A program made the translations under genes and the position numbers. From assembly GCA_016165875.1 (NCBI GenBank), contig JABBOT010000080.1, positions 46,582,032 to 46,646,031 of the forward strand: 64,000 nt of DNA, read 5' to 3'. This stretch comes from Acanthopleura granulata. Lineage: Eukaryota; Mollusca; Polyplacophora; Chitonida; Chitonidae. Numbering within the stretch: the stretch's first letter is position 1; every line of letters starts with the position of its first letter. The notes beneath the pieces were generated by a model. That model searched no databases and was not told the origin of the DNA. It worked only from the letters and a program-made list of their open reading frames with translations. Shown here one piece after another: positions 52,963 to 64,000 of the stretch.

Positions 52963-53964
52963 ATGTGTGTTACATCAATTCATACAGCGCCCAGTGGCTC
53001 TGAAATGGAACCTAATCACAATGACAGTGTTTCTGACAATGTCACTGGTCGACCGTCGGTGTATGTCCTTCCGTCCAGATTGATGCTGTATTTGAATGCT
53101 GCTCGACCATGGTCTTTTCCAGCCAGTTTCACTCCCGCGTCTCTGGGATTTGTGCTGGCTCACAAAACGGTCGGAGAATTCAGCATCTGTCTGTACTTGA
53201 TCACATGCCTTACGGCGCTATCAGTACATGCCGCGGGGAATCTGGTGAACACGTATTTTGACTTCTGCAAAGGTGTGGACAGCAAGAAAAGCGACGACCG
53301 AACATTGGTGGATAGGATACTGCACCCTAAAGATGTGGCCAAATTTGGAGCATTCTTCTATGTCATGGGATGTGTTGGATTTCTGCTACTCACTTGGATG
53401 TCGCCATCAAAGCTTGAGCATGCTGCTTTGCTATATTTCGGTGGACTATCCAGCAGCTTTCTCTACACAGGTGGCTTGGGGTTAAAGTACATAGCTTTGG
53501 GAGACATAGCTATATTTCTCACATTTGGGCCTCTCGCTGTGATGTTCTCCTATTTGGCACAAGCTGGGGAGTTGTCATTTGTGCCACTGATTTACGCTAT
53601 TCCTCTAGCTCTGAACACAGAAGCAATTCTTCACGCTAATAACAGCCGAGATATGGAGACTGACCGCAAGGCAGGAATCATCACATTTGCCATCCTGATT
53701 GGCCCGACTTTATCATACATTGTCTTTGTGCTGCTGTTATTTGTGCCTTACATTTGTTTTGTTTTGATGGGTGTGCATTGTTCAGCTTGGATGTTTCTGC
53801 CAGTGGTTTCTATCCCCAAAGCATTCGAGGCTGAACGATTGTTTCGTGAACATAAGATGAGGCATCTGCCTCAGCATGTTGCTAAGCTGAACCTTGTGTT
53901 AGGAATACTGTATACTGTGAGCTGTTTTGCAGCAAAGAGAGGAGTTTTACCTTACCTGATATAG
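52963..53964 (+). CDS. UBIAD1: UbiA prenyltransferase UBIAD1, copy 2 (canonical length)
   Basis: An intact intronless frame of 333 residues, close to the human 338. The alternative start Met15 (53005) has a strong context. Motifs NTYFD (Asn96, Asp100) and NNSRDMETD (226-234) are intact, so the enzyme should be active. Between 53125 and 53947 it differs from copy 1 at only 8 positions that I count; two change the protein (Val to Ala in TPVSLG, Lys to Arg near the C-terminus). The N-terminal ~45 residues and the last few residues are different (PYLI against PQL). Only VL-PSRL of the preceding N-terminus is shared. Just upstream, a pyrimidine-rich TCTGCTCTTTGTACAG near 52900-52916 could be a 3' splice site, so its 5'UTR may be spliced. 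Confidence 0.95.
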   Translation: MCVTSIHTAPSGSEMEPNHNDSVSDNVTGRPSVYVLPSRLMLYLNAARPWSFPASFTPASLGFVLAHKTVGEFSICLYLITCLTALSVHAAGNLVNTYFDFCKGVDSKKSDDRTLVDRILHPKDVAKFGAFFYVMGCVGFLLLTWMSPSKLEHAALLYFGGLSSSFLYTGGLGLKYIALGDIAIFLTFGPLAVMFSYLAQAGELSFVPLIYAIPLALNTEAILHANNSRDMETDRKAGIITFAILIGPTLSYIVFVLLLFVPYICFVLMGVHCSAWMFLPVVSIPKAFEAERLFREHKMRHLPQHVAKLNLVLGILYTVSCFAAKRGVLPYLI

Positions 53965-55210
53965 CCTTAGGAAATGCTTGATTAATGATTGAAAATTATT
54001 CTATATAAGACTTGCAGTTAGTTTTGTTGAAAGTGTCATAAATTGTCTCTCTGTATACATTGTTGTAATCTGCTTAGGCAGGTAAATTTGTTGTGAACAT
54101 GTTGCAAATGACAGTCCAATTTTGAATTTGTATTCTAAGTACATGTACATGTAAAATAATGATACTTCATATGGTTTGTGAATTGCCAAATACATTTAAG
54201 GAAGAGTTTATCAATGTAAATTATTCATAAACTTGGGAGTGTAAGATTTATATGTATAAAGGATCAAGATTAAGATATGTTTAAGAACAAGTTTAAAGCA
54301 CTTAATTTCAAAGTTCACTTCTTATATTGCATGTGTAAATGATGCTATATGGATAATGCAGCTTTTGCGTAAGCACACAAGCAGTCATGGCATGGACAGA
54401 TGTATATACGCATGTATTTGTTGGATGATGTTGGTGATGTTACAGTGGATACACATGTTCATATAGAGTTGCTAGCATCATTGTTTTGCATGTCAGCTGA
54501 TGTGATCTGGCCAGTGTGAATGATCAGAAGTGGTAATGACAGGACTGGAGTTGGTAGTTGGGCTCCCTGGGAACTTAGGGTAATGGTTTGGTATTTGGCT
54601 CTGTGATATGCAGTCATACATGGGAAATTTAATGGTATGTCAGAAAAGGATAAGTGTTTAACTAGGGATTAAATTTAGACCTGGTTCAAGTCTTAAATTG
54701 TGGTTTTACAAACACGGTTATAAAATCCTGAAAAGTAATATGAAAGGCATAGACAATTGAAGCTGATGCTCCCACACTGGGGAAGGTTATTGTAAGGTAA
54801 ATCTGATGCTTTTGACACATGATGTTGTTCACATCATGAATAATTCAGTTTTTACTGCATATATGTTTTATTGGATTGCCCCGAGGCTGAGTAAAAGTTA
54901 TACTGCCAAACCCATGACTCAAAAAGTTCGTTTTTAGTAGAAGTAATTGTCTACGGCAAGGAAATATGTTTTGTTGAATATCTAATTGAAGATAAGAAGT
55001 GAGGACTACGTGCAACCCTCAGGGGCATATAAAACCACTCCCGTGAAGCAGAGATTTTTTGAGTACAGGTTTAGGACTGCATGTAGCCTACCTGCCAGTG
55101 GTTGGATGAGACGGTGTCCACTTGTGGAAGTTATTTTTGTCTGTAGGCCTATACATGACATTATAGTGTTACAAATTCTGGTCTTGTGGTGCAGTGTCTG
55201 GGAATAAAGA
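53965..55210 (+). repeat. 3' flank of UBIAD1 copy 2, shorter paralog of the copy 1 flank
   Basis: The blocks match those after copy 1 in the same order, but the interval is about half as long, so copy 2's flank has deletions or copy 1's has insertions. A candidate poly(A) signal AATAAA is at 55203-55208. Confidence 0.65.
55203..55208 (+). terminator. Candidate poly(A) signal of UBIAD1 copy 2
   Basis: AATAAA about 1.24 kb after the stop codon, at the end of the duplicated flank. Confidence 0.3.
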
Positions 55211-55344
55211 CAAATGTTATTTGATAACCTGGACTACCCTGCTACCCTTGTTTGTCACTTCAGATATCAGCCAGGTATAATACCAGGGATACAGTACAGT
55301 TCGATACAGTATGACTGTGTATAGGACTAGGATACTGCACAGCT

Positions 55345-55472
55345 GCTAATGTGCTCACTTACTCAGGCTCTGCTCAGTTTCCACCCACCATAATGCTGGT
55401 TGTCATCGTATATAAGTGAAATAGTCTTGAGTGCGATGTAAACCACCATCAAATCAGGCGGTAAATAAATTT
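55345..55472 (+). repeat. SINE (family A), 5'-truncated
   Basis: It starts in the GGCTCTGC block and keeps ATAATGCTGG, the 3' end and an AATAAAT tail interrupted by CAGGCGG. Confidence 0.7.
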
Positions 55473-57117
55473 GCTCAGATTATCACGTGTATATTTATCA
55501 AAGCACATAGAAATAGTTCGATATTAACTGAATATGTAGATTTACCTGTCTCACTGTTTGTGGCGCCTTGGTGACCATATTTGGCCATTGTCTTATAACG
55601 CTAATGTTACTTGAAGACCACTTGTCTCGTACCAGCGCCATATATGAGAAAGTTAATGAATAATTTAAAAAATGTCAATGGTTTACTCCTTATTTTGCTG
55701 AGTATATGGCTTGAACAATCAAACAAAAAAAACCCAGTAAGGTCTGTAATTTGGGAAGGTAAAGTCAACCAACTGAATTTGCTGTGGTTTGAACTTTTGT
55801 ACTATTCTGAAACATTTATTAATTTGCGATGTAACACTACTGAATTAAGAGCTTAACAGTTTCAGCCTTTGTTTTAAAATCCTGAATAATCATCATAACT
55901 CTTTGTCCAAATGGCAGTGGCGTTACTGACACCATTCATGTCACCTAAAGGAACTTTGTGGGTGTTGGGCCAGCTAAGTAGCTCAGCCTGTTTCGTATCA
56001 TGTCACTAGCCTCCACTATATACTTAGTTTTTTTGGGTTTTTTTCTGGACGACTTGGCAATTTGAATGGGGTAATTTACTAATTCATATATATATACTAT
56101 TTGAGACGCATATATGTAGAAGCAAAACCTTTATTTGAGCATGATCAGAAATTTCCAAATTTGATATCAGATATTTCAGTAAGTGTTGACACCACTTTAG
56201 TGTAGTTGTTGCACAGAAAGTATGCTTATTCGACAATCAGTTTGTGAACAAGCATGTGGTTACACCACTGATTTGTGGGTTACACCTGTTACAGGGGTCT
56301 TAATGTCAACTCAAGGTTTGCAAGGTAGTTAACATCAGGGAATAAAAAGAGGCAAACACCAGTGTGTGGAGACCATTCGTTGTTGAACATAATCTACTGA
56401 CATCAACATGACATCATCTCAGTGATCTGTCCGGGTCTGCCCTTGTGGCTCACAGCCACCCTTTATATGCTGACAGCACAGACCTGTGTGACAGCATTGT
56501 TTTCATAAGCCACTAGCCTACAGCTGGACAAGCCTAGTTATTTCACTTTAACAGGTTTCAAGCTGATGTATAAAACAGTGTGTAACTTGAACATGGTAAA
56601 TATCAATATCACAATATTCCGAAAAAGGACAAGCTATTAGAACGGATAAAAATAAACAATACAAAATCAATGATCAAAACGTTAGAGCCAACTAAAGGCA
56701 CAAATAACTAGCCTTCCTATTAGTTTTTCACCTGTTGGGTTACTAATATATTCTACATAGTTTCTAACCTTCACTTAATTTACATCATCTGAAAGCTTAT
56801 TTCAAGACAAACATTGAGAGGCACAAACTTTACAAGTTATAAAGACCTTTAGGTTAAATAAAAACACAAACACATACACTATTATGCTTCGACTGTCAGG
56901 CACCCCTAATACACATGTCTAGGCCAGTAGCCAGGTATCAGGTAAAGGTGGGATGGGAAGGGGTGGGGGAGTGAGGTACATGTGCCTGGACAAGTATTAC
57001 CATTCAGTAAGCTCAAGGAACCATAACAAAGGGCCTGTGTTACACGCCAAGGACAGAAGTAACACCACTGACTGCCGTCCCATTTATGCATACAACTGTA
57101 ATATGTTTAAGAAGGAA
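55473..57117. other. Intergenic, no gene recognised
   Basis: AT-rich sequence with only short open frames and no family resemblance. No repeat from elsewhere in the window was recognised here. Confidence 0.4.
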
Positions 57118-57250
57118 AACTGCGGATGGTCGTGGGTTTCCCTCGGGCTCTGCCCGATTTCCACTATAATGCTGGCTGCCCTCGTGTATGTCAAGTATTC
57201 TTTATTACGGTGTAAAACACCAATCAAATAAATAAATAAATAAATAATAA
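57118..57250 (+). repeat. SINE (family A), 5'-truncated
   Basis: It begins at the CTGCGGATGGTCGTGGGTTT block and ends with AAAACACCAATCAAATAAAT and further (AAAT)n. Confidence 0.8.
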
Positions 57251-57799
57251 ATTTTACATGGAAATCCACAAAATAAAGTAGAAAGTCGATATTTGTACTT
57301 TACAAGTTATGTGTCAATTCTTTTGATCCGTGAATCTTCACTTCACGATTATAAAGTTTTTGTTAAAAATACATGTAACAAGAAGCAATTGACTGACCAA
57401 CCCTGTAATATGCATGACACATGGACGTATTTGTGGACGCAAGATGTGAGAAAAACCACCTGAACAACCAGACAGCCAGAACTGCAGAAGTTCAGTTAAT
57501 AACGCCCATCACATCAATCCAGATGTACCGCTACGGATACAACAGGAGCCAATCCTGTAGCGCCCTCAACATCTTCTTAGGAATCATGAACTTGTGGAAT
57601 TTCGCTGGCATCCGTGGTGAGTCCAACACTAAGACCAGTTTCAATGTTCTGTTTTGACTGTTTCTTAACCTTTAAGTTAGCAGGCCAAAGCAAAGACAAT
57701 CCAGGACGTCATCTTCTTTGCCCCCAAAGCAGCTCACTGCCCTGGCCCTCAGACCCTCTGGCGGAAGACATGACCTGGTGTATCTGCATCGTGACATTT

Positions 57800-59310
57800 A
57801 TGGCAGTGAGGGGGCAACAGAGATAAGTATGTCAGACCTGGCTTCAACGTCTTTCTCTTCAATATAAAATAATTCAACACTGGTTTCCGTGCTTTGATGT
57901 CCACAGAAAAGTGCAGTAGCATTGTTGATGTCATGTCCCAGTCTTGACAGGCGATCTGTTGTTCTCATCACTGAGCCACCAGCGCCACTTGGGGCATCTT
58001 TACCATGGCTCTCTTCAAAGAAATTCCAAGAGATCTTGTTGAAACCCAGCTGATAAAGAATAAAAGTTTGCCTTCTGCCGATACGGTGTAGATGGACTAT
58101 CTTTAAAGACATGTAGAGTCTCGACAGGACAGTGTTTTGATTTAATCCAGGAAAGGACGTGGTTGAGATGGGCACAGATAGCGGCTGGATCATGTGTTGT
58201 GCACTGTGATACAGAGCATAATGGCACAGCATCTGAACATGACGACAAATATAAAACTGCTGTATGCAAGCAAGCATGCTTGTGTGAACCCCGAAAGTGG
58301 ACAGACTGAATTTCAATAACATACTAACACTAATAGTCCTCACTAAAATCCACATGGAGTAGACATTGTCGGTTTGAGGGTCTGTCGTAGCTTCTGATAG
58401 ATGCTGAACAATCGCTTGATGTTGAAAACATGTTCTTTCAGCCGGTGAGGACCTGCTTGAAAATTTTCTGCTAAGCTGTCTTCAGTGAGATTTTTGTTTG
58501 AATTGACCCTAATGACAGAGACAGAATTCTTGTCAGAATCCTTCACTGTGCGTTCCTTTCCCTGACGTTGCCATGGCATCATTGAAACCATAGACATTTC
58601 TAGTCGCCTCTGAAGTGGATTGTCAGTAAGTTTACATGAGACGCAAGCCGAGTACGTACAGTCATTTGAGATAGTGTGACACATAACGCTTTCACTATTC
58701 TGTCCAGGTTATTGGTATCAGTGATGTTTTATCTGATTAGTTCAACAACTATGTATTGAACGTTTTCGTTTGTCATACACCGACATGCATCCCGGTCTCC
58801 TTTAGTCGGTGCTACTACACAGAATGGTTGCTGTCTGCAGAAGAAAGAGTATCACACACAAACCAGTGATTCATTTTAAAATTTCATGTGGAGATTTAAA
58901 CTGTCTTTTAAAAAACGACTGTGTTTCTTTAATTTTCTGATCGTTATCGTGTTTTTGTTTTTCACCTGCAGCTGTACGACTAACATCATCTCGATGGAAA
59001 AATATGTGAATTTGTTTACGCAGTACATGTGCTGCTCTGCTGAGTCTAGTCTCTTTCATGCTCCTAGATCCAACAAAACCAATTTCTTCATTGGCCAAAC
59101 CTAAAACTTCGGGATAATACTTTCGGATTATCTTACAAGTGAACAGTTTTTTAATGTTTCGTTTCTCTCTAGCTTCTTGCTGTCTTGTACCTCTCTATTA
59201 TTCCCTGCAGTAGAGCGTGATGAAATGTCAATGTTTTTCTAAGTTTCTGTGGAGGAGTGAATGCATGGCGCAGAAGTCCGCAGGTTTTGGTTCGTGTACT
59301 TTCTTCGACA
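57800..59310 (-). pseudogene. Broken copy of a multicopy invertebrate gene family, possibly transposase-derived
   Basis: On the minus strand, conserved-looking blocks appear in the expected order but in different frames with stops between: CKIIRKYYPEVLG, then HRDDVSRTAAGEK (around 59000), VVAPTKGDRDACRCMTNENV (around 58780), KEHVFNIKRLF and YQKLRQTL (around 58400), HVFKDSPSTPYRQKANFYSL (around 58100), and WNFFEESHGKDAPSGAGG (around 58000). From memory of unnamed invertebrate proteins these blocks recur together, with HGKGAPDG-type motifs. Acidic residues in the D-S-P and FFE blocks might be an RNase H-like triad, but that is speculation. At least two frameshifts separate the blocks, so no full protein can be made. 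Confidence 0.6.
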
Positions 59311-59479
59311 TTTTTAGAGATGTCTCTGGAAAAAGATTTTTTAAGGCGGGATATTTCGCCCTGATTTGTTTAGATCTTTAATCATCTTCATTTTTGGCAC
59401 AAATCTTCACTTTCCCGGTACACACTGGAACGAGGTTTTTCCAAGAATCTCTGACCCTGTCTTCTTTGCCTGCAATTAT

Positions 59480-62400
59480 GCAGTCTTCCTATCTGTGTAC
59501 ACCCCCAAATGGCCCAGGTACATAACAAAAGTTTAAAGTCTAATACGGAAAATGAAAATGGCCCTGGTGACAAAACCGCCATTTGTGCTACTCTAGAAAG
59601 ACATTGACTCACATAAAATAAAACACGAACTTTAATGAGGAAAATGTAGATGGCTGTAGTGACAAAACCGTCATTTGTGTCCCTCCAGAAAGACATTTTT
59701 TATCTGGAAGATTAGATGTATAAGGTTCCATTCAATTTTCATTGAATAAATATAGGGTCTTCAGGTTCTTTAAGACCCTTAAGTAGGGCTTCCTAGTTGA
59801 GTGTCCTATCCACACCTAAGATAAAATGACCTTGGAATGACATAATTTGTTTAAGCTCTAAGCTCCTGTTAAATCTCTTCAAATGTCATCTGTCGTGCAC
59901 ATTACTCCAAGTTCAGGTCAATAAAATGTGGTCTTCGTATCAATGTAGACAAAAAAAATGACCCAAATATAGAGCAAACCATTAAATTTCATACTGAACA
60001 TGTAAATGGCTCTGGTGACAAAACAGCCATTTGTGCCACTCTAGAAAGACATAGTGTACCTGGAAGATTCAATGCACAAGGCTCCATTCAATTTTCACTG
60101 AATAAATGTGGGGTCTTCATGTTCTTGATTGACAAGCCGGGCCTCCCATGTTGAGTGTTCTATCCATAGCTGGGAAGAAATGACTATGGAATCAAAGAAT
60201 TTGCTTTGTGCCACTCTAACGTGCTGTTAAATCAGTTCAAGTGTCCTCTGTGGTGCACACCAGTCCAACTCCAGATCAATAAAATGAGGCCTTCCTATCT
60301 GTGCAGACCCAAAGATGGCCCACATATATTGCAAGACATTAAGGTGTAAAAACGGCTCTGGTGACAAAAACGCCATTTGTGCCACTCTAGAAAGACATTG
60401 TGTACCTAGAAGGTACAAAATACAGCGCTCCTTTTAATTTTCATTGGGTAAATTAGGGTTTTTCAGGTTCTTTATGACCCGTAAATTCGGTACCCCATGT
60501 TGAGTTTCCTATCCATACCGAGAAAAAAATGTTCTATAGAATCACAAATATTTTTTTGTGCCACTCTAAAGTCTTCCTACCTGTGTAGACCCCAAATTGA
60601 TCCACGTTTATAGCAAAACAGTGAAGTCTAATACGCAAAATGAAAATGGCTCTGGTGAAAAAAATTTGTGCCATTATAGAGAGAGATTGTGTACCAGGAA
60701 GATTGAAAGTACAACGTTAGATTTAATTTTCATTAGGTAAATATGGGGTCTCTATACAGTTTATAACCCTTGAGTAGGGTATTCTATGTTGAGTGTCCTA
60801 TCCATACCTGGGAAGAAATGGCTCTGAAGACATCTAATTTGTTTTGTGCCACTGTAAGCGCCAAAATATGTCTTCAATTGTCCTCTGTCGAGCACACCAG
60901 TCCATGTTTAGGTCAAGAAAATGGGATCTTCCAAAATGACGCACATATGAAGCCAAACATTACAGTGTAATACGGAAAATGTAAATGGCTCTGGTGATAA
61001 ATCCTCCATTTGTGCCAATCTAGAATCATATTGTGTACGTGGAAGATTCAATGTACACTGCTCCACTCCATTTTCAATGGATAAATATATCATATTTACC
61101 TGAAAGACATTTGAATGAACTATGGTATCATGAATCTTACAGGTAAACAATGTTTTTCTAGAGCGGAACAAATATCGCTTTAGTCACCAGAGCCATTAAA
61201 ACTGAACAGAATCAGCTTCGACCTTTTTCGTGTAAAAGCCAGATAGTTCAGGATGTATATTTATACACACAGGAAAACCCCACTCTACCGACATGAACTG
61301 GAACTGGATTGCAAGACAGTTCTTTCGGGCACGCAATGTCATTGTAGATTGGCACATATGGCGGTTTGTCACCCAAACTAGTTAAATTTAAAGTGGGTTT
61401 TTTGGAGGGTTTATGTTGACAGGAGGACCCCATTTTACTGAACTTGAACTGCCGATGGAGGATACTTGAATAGATTTAATAACATTTGAGAGCGGCACAA
61501 AAGAAAGTAATGTGATTCAAAAGCCATTGCTTTTGAATGGCTATGGATATCACGACAAAAACGGGAGGCATTTATAAAGGGTTACAGCGGATATAAAGAC
61601 CCCAAAGAAAATTGAATGGAACATTCATATATTGAATTTTCCAGGTGCACAATGTCTCTAGAGTGGAACAAATGGCTGTTTTTCACCAGAGATTTTCATT
61701 TTCTGTATTAGATTTTAATGTTGTGCTACTTTAGTAAGTCAGGTTGTGTTCTAGACAGAGAGGAAAACCACATTTTATTGACCTAAACTTGATCTGGTGT
61801 GTACGACAGAGGAGATTTAAAGAGACTTATTTGTGCGTTAGAGTGGCACAAAACAAATTACGTCATCCCATAGCCATTTCTTCCGGGTGTAAATAGCACA
61901 GTCAAAATGGGAAGCTCTAATTAAGGATCATACATGAAGATCCCATTTTTACGCGATGAAAATTGAATGACACTTGGTACATAGAATGGTTTAAGTACAC
62001 AATATCTCTCCACAGTGGCACAACGGGCGGTTTTGTCACCAGAACCATTCACATTTCTGGTATTAGACTTTAATGTTTTGCTATATATGTGGTTCATTTT
62101 TGGGCCTACACAGAAACTATATTTTTAACCTGATCTTGGAATGATATTCAAGACAGAGGGCATTTGAAGAGATTTAACAGCGCGTTAGAGTGGCACAAAA
62201 GAAATTATGTCATCCCATGTCCATTTCTTCCCAAGTATGGATAGGAAAGTCAACATGGGAGTCCCTAATTAGGGATCAAGAACATGAAGATCCCATTTTT
62301 ACCGCATGAAAATTTAACGGGACGTTGTACATACAATTTTCCAATGTCTTCCTAGAGTTGCACAATTGGCGTTTTTGTCACCAGAGCCATATAGGTTTTC

Positions 62401-62930
62401 TTTACAGGACTTTAATGTTTTTCTTATATGTGGGTCATTTTGGTGTCTACACAGATAGGAAGACCCCATTTAAATGACCTGAACTTGGTCTGGTGTGCAC
62501 GACAAGAGACATTTGAAGAGATTTAACAGCACGTTAGAGTGTCACAAAAAAAAAAATTATGTCATCCCATAGCTATTCCCCGGCATTGGTGTCAACTTGG
62601 GAGGCCCTAATAAGGGGTCATAGAGAATATGAAGATCCCATTTTTAGTCAATGAAAATTGAATGGAACGTTGTACGTAGAACACAATGTCTTTCTAGAGT
62701 GGCACAAATGGCGGTTTTGCCAGCAGAGCCATCTACATCTTCCTTCTTAGATTTTAATGTTTTGCTGTATATATGGGTCATTTTTGGGTCAACACAATTG
62801 GGAAGACCCCATTTTATTCACCTAATCTTAGTTTGGTGTGAAAGACAGGAGACTTTTGATGAGATTAGAGTGGCGCAAAACAAATTGTGTCCTCCCGTAG
62901 CCGTTTCTTCTTAGGTATGGATAAGACTAC
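59480..62930. repeat. Array of ~340-bp repeats with a central strand switch
   Basis: A marker reading GGTGACAAAACCGCCATTTG followed by TGCCACTCTAGAAAGACATT recurs near 59563, 59657, 60010, 60354, 60648 and 60987 on the plus strand. Its inverse complement recurs near 61155, 61337, 61655, 62008, 62350 and 62690. Typical spacing is about 340 bases, with two short spacings from partial units. The switch lies in about 61085-61128, where TTTACCTG and CAGGTAAA face each other. Units differ by roughly 15-25% by eye, so the array is old. Confidence 0.85.
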
Positions 62931-64000
62931 TACAGATTAGGCGTTTAAGGGAGAGGGTGTATGGATAAGTTACTCAGAAGGTGAAGATCCCAAACTGACC
63001 AAGAAAGGCAGGATGTAAATTTGAATTTTGCATTGGATCAAGTGAACATCGATGTTTTAGGGCAGCAAAGTGCCATAGTCAATATGCGGTTTTAATAAAT
63101 GGAGCCAAATATTTATTCGTAAACCCCAATGCAGATGAACAAAACAGATGCGCGTGGGGGGAGGAGGAATGAGCTGAAGTCAGTATACCACCAACGAATG
63201 TCTTCTGTATAAACAAATGTGCAGCGGTAAACGATTCTGGATCCCCGTCTACAATAAGGAATCGGGAACATGTAACCAACCGCAAACTGCGTTTGTAGAC
63301 AACAAGGGAAACAACCCATGAATGACAGAGATTGTCAACAACTGTAAGGATTAGCCTCCCCTCCATTGGATGCTGGACAAAAAGCCTATAGCATTGTATG
63401 TGTACTTCGTACGTTAGTATAACTCCTCGGTGACAATTCGTGTTTCAATATTCTCACGAACAATTTAGCACAACAAAAAAACTATGAAAGGTTCCATATG
63501 CTGACAGTTTGTCTTATGGAATGTTAGTGATTTAGAATATTCAAGGATGACTTAGAATATTGTGGGCTAGATCTATGCCAAAATACTTCATTCTGAAGAT
63601 TTCTAATTTACGGTCTCGATTTAAGATATACGCGCCCAATCAGTAGCTGTATATGAACGAGGTAATTATCAAGTCAGCAGATTTCATTGTATTCATACTG
63701 AGTTTCCTAGATCTCCAGGCCCTATTTTATTACTAATCAGTTTCTGAAGTGTCGACCATAATCACTAAGGGCAACATTTAAAAATCGACAACGCTTCAGT
63801 TACGTCCATCGACCATCATGATTCATAAAACACGGATTGATCAATCAATTAACCATTCAATCAATCAATCATTCACTAAGTCAAAACACAAGTGACCTTC
63901 GACACTTGCATCTGGGCAGCGTCTTCCTCTCCATCAAGACTATACGTTTTCTCTCATATTTTCGTATTTTTTGTCTTGTATAAAAATCACGACATAGTCC
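62931..64000. other. Right edge, no gene recognised
   Basis: Two overlapping minus-strand open frames at 63079-63366 are short and resemble no known family. A small TCAA-rich stretch (63840-63875) is simple sequence. Confidence 0.4.

Overview
This is a eukaryotic, animal nuclear window: AT-rich, with spliced genes carrying GT/AG introns, tRNA-derived SINEs and satellite arrays. The proteins are plainly metazoan. The SINE family with an AAATA-type tail and the abundance of the palindromic octamer TACATGTA suggest a lophotrochozoan, most likely a mollusc. That placement is inference; no species is assigned.

Layout. (1) 413-5619, minus: the first nine coding exons of vigilin (HDLBP), about 444 residues covering KH domains 1-5 and the start of KH6. 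The gene runs off the left edge, and a candidate 5' non-coding exon lies near 9566. (2) 9.9-17.9 kb: no gene recognised, scattered repeats. (3) 17923-24760, minus: a five-exon gene that splices cleanly into a 734-residue protein with N-terminal ankyrin repeats, one synaptotagmin-like C2 domain and a long disordered tail. I cannot name an ortholog. (4) 27875-39327, plus: a complete seven-exon CTDNEP1 (Dullard) gene of 244 residues, apparently head-to-head with gene 3 over a roughly 0.3 kb shared promoter. (5) 39.3-48.9 kb: repeat-rich spacer with a TIR element, a degenerate minisatellite carrying an exact 388-bp duplication, and a 24-copy 47-bp minisatellite. (6) 49049-50269 and 52963-53964, plus: two tandem intronless UBIAD1 genes. 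They are about 99% identical over 0.82 kb of coding sequence, while their 3' flanks, also duplicated, are strongly diverged. (7) 57.8-59.3 kb, minus: a frameshifted remnant of a multicopy invertebrate gene family. (8) 59.5-62.9 kb: an array of ~340-bp repeats that switches strand in the middle, forming a multi-kilobase imperfect palindrome.

The genes do not form one pathway. Vigilin binds RNA, CTDNEP1 is a nuclear-envelope/ER phosphatase, and UBIAD1 is a membrane prenyltransferase making menaquinone-4. The points most worth a second look are the UBIAD1 pair with its sharply bounded homogenised tract, the ANK-C2 protein, the inverted satellite and its recurring peptide, a 46-bp near-perfect hairpin in CTDNEP1 intron 1, and a two-copy TIR element family. 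I found no convincing wholly new molecular system.
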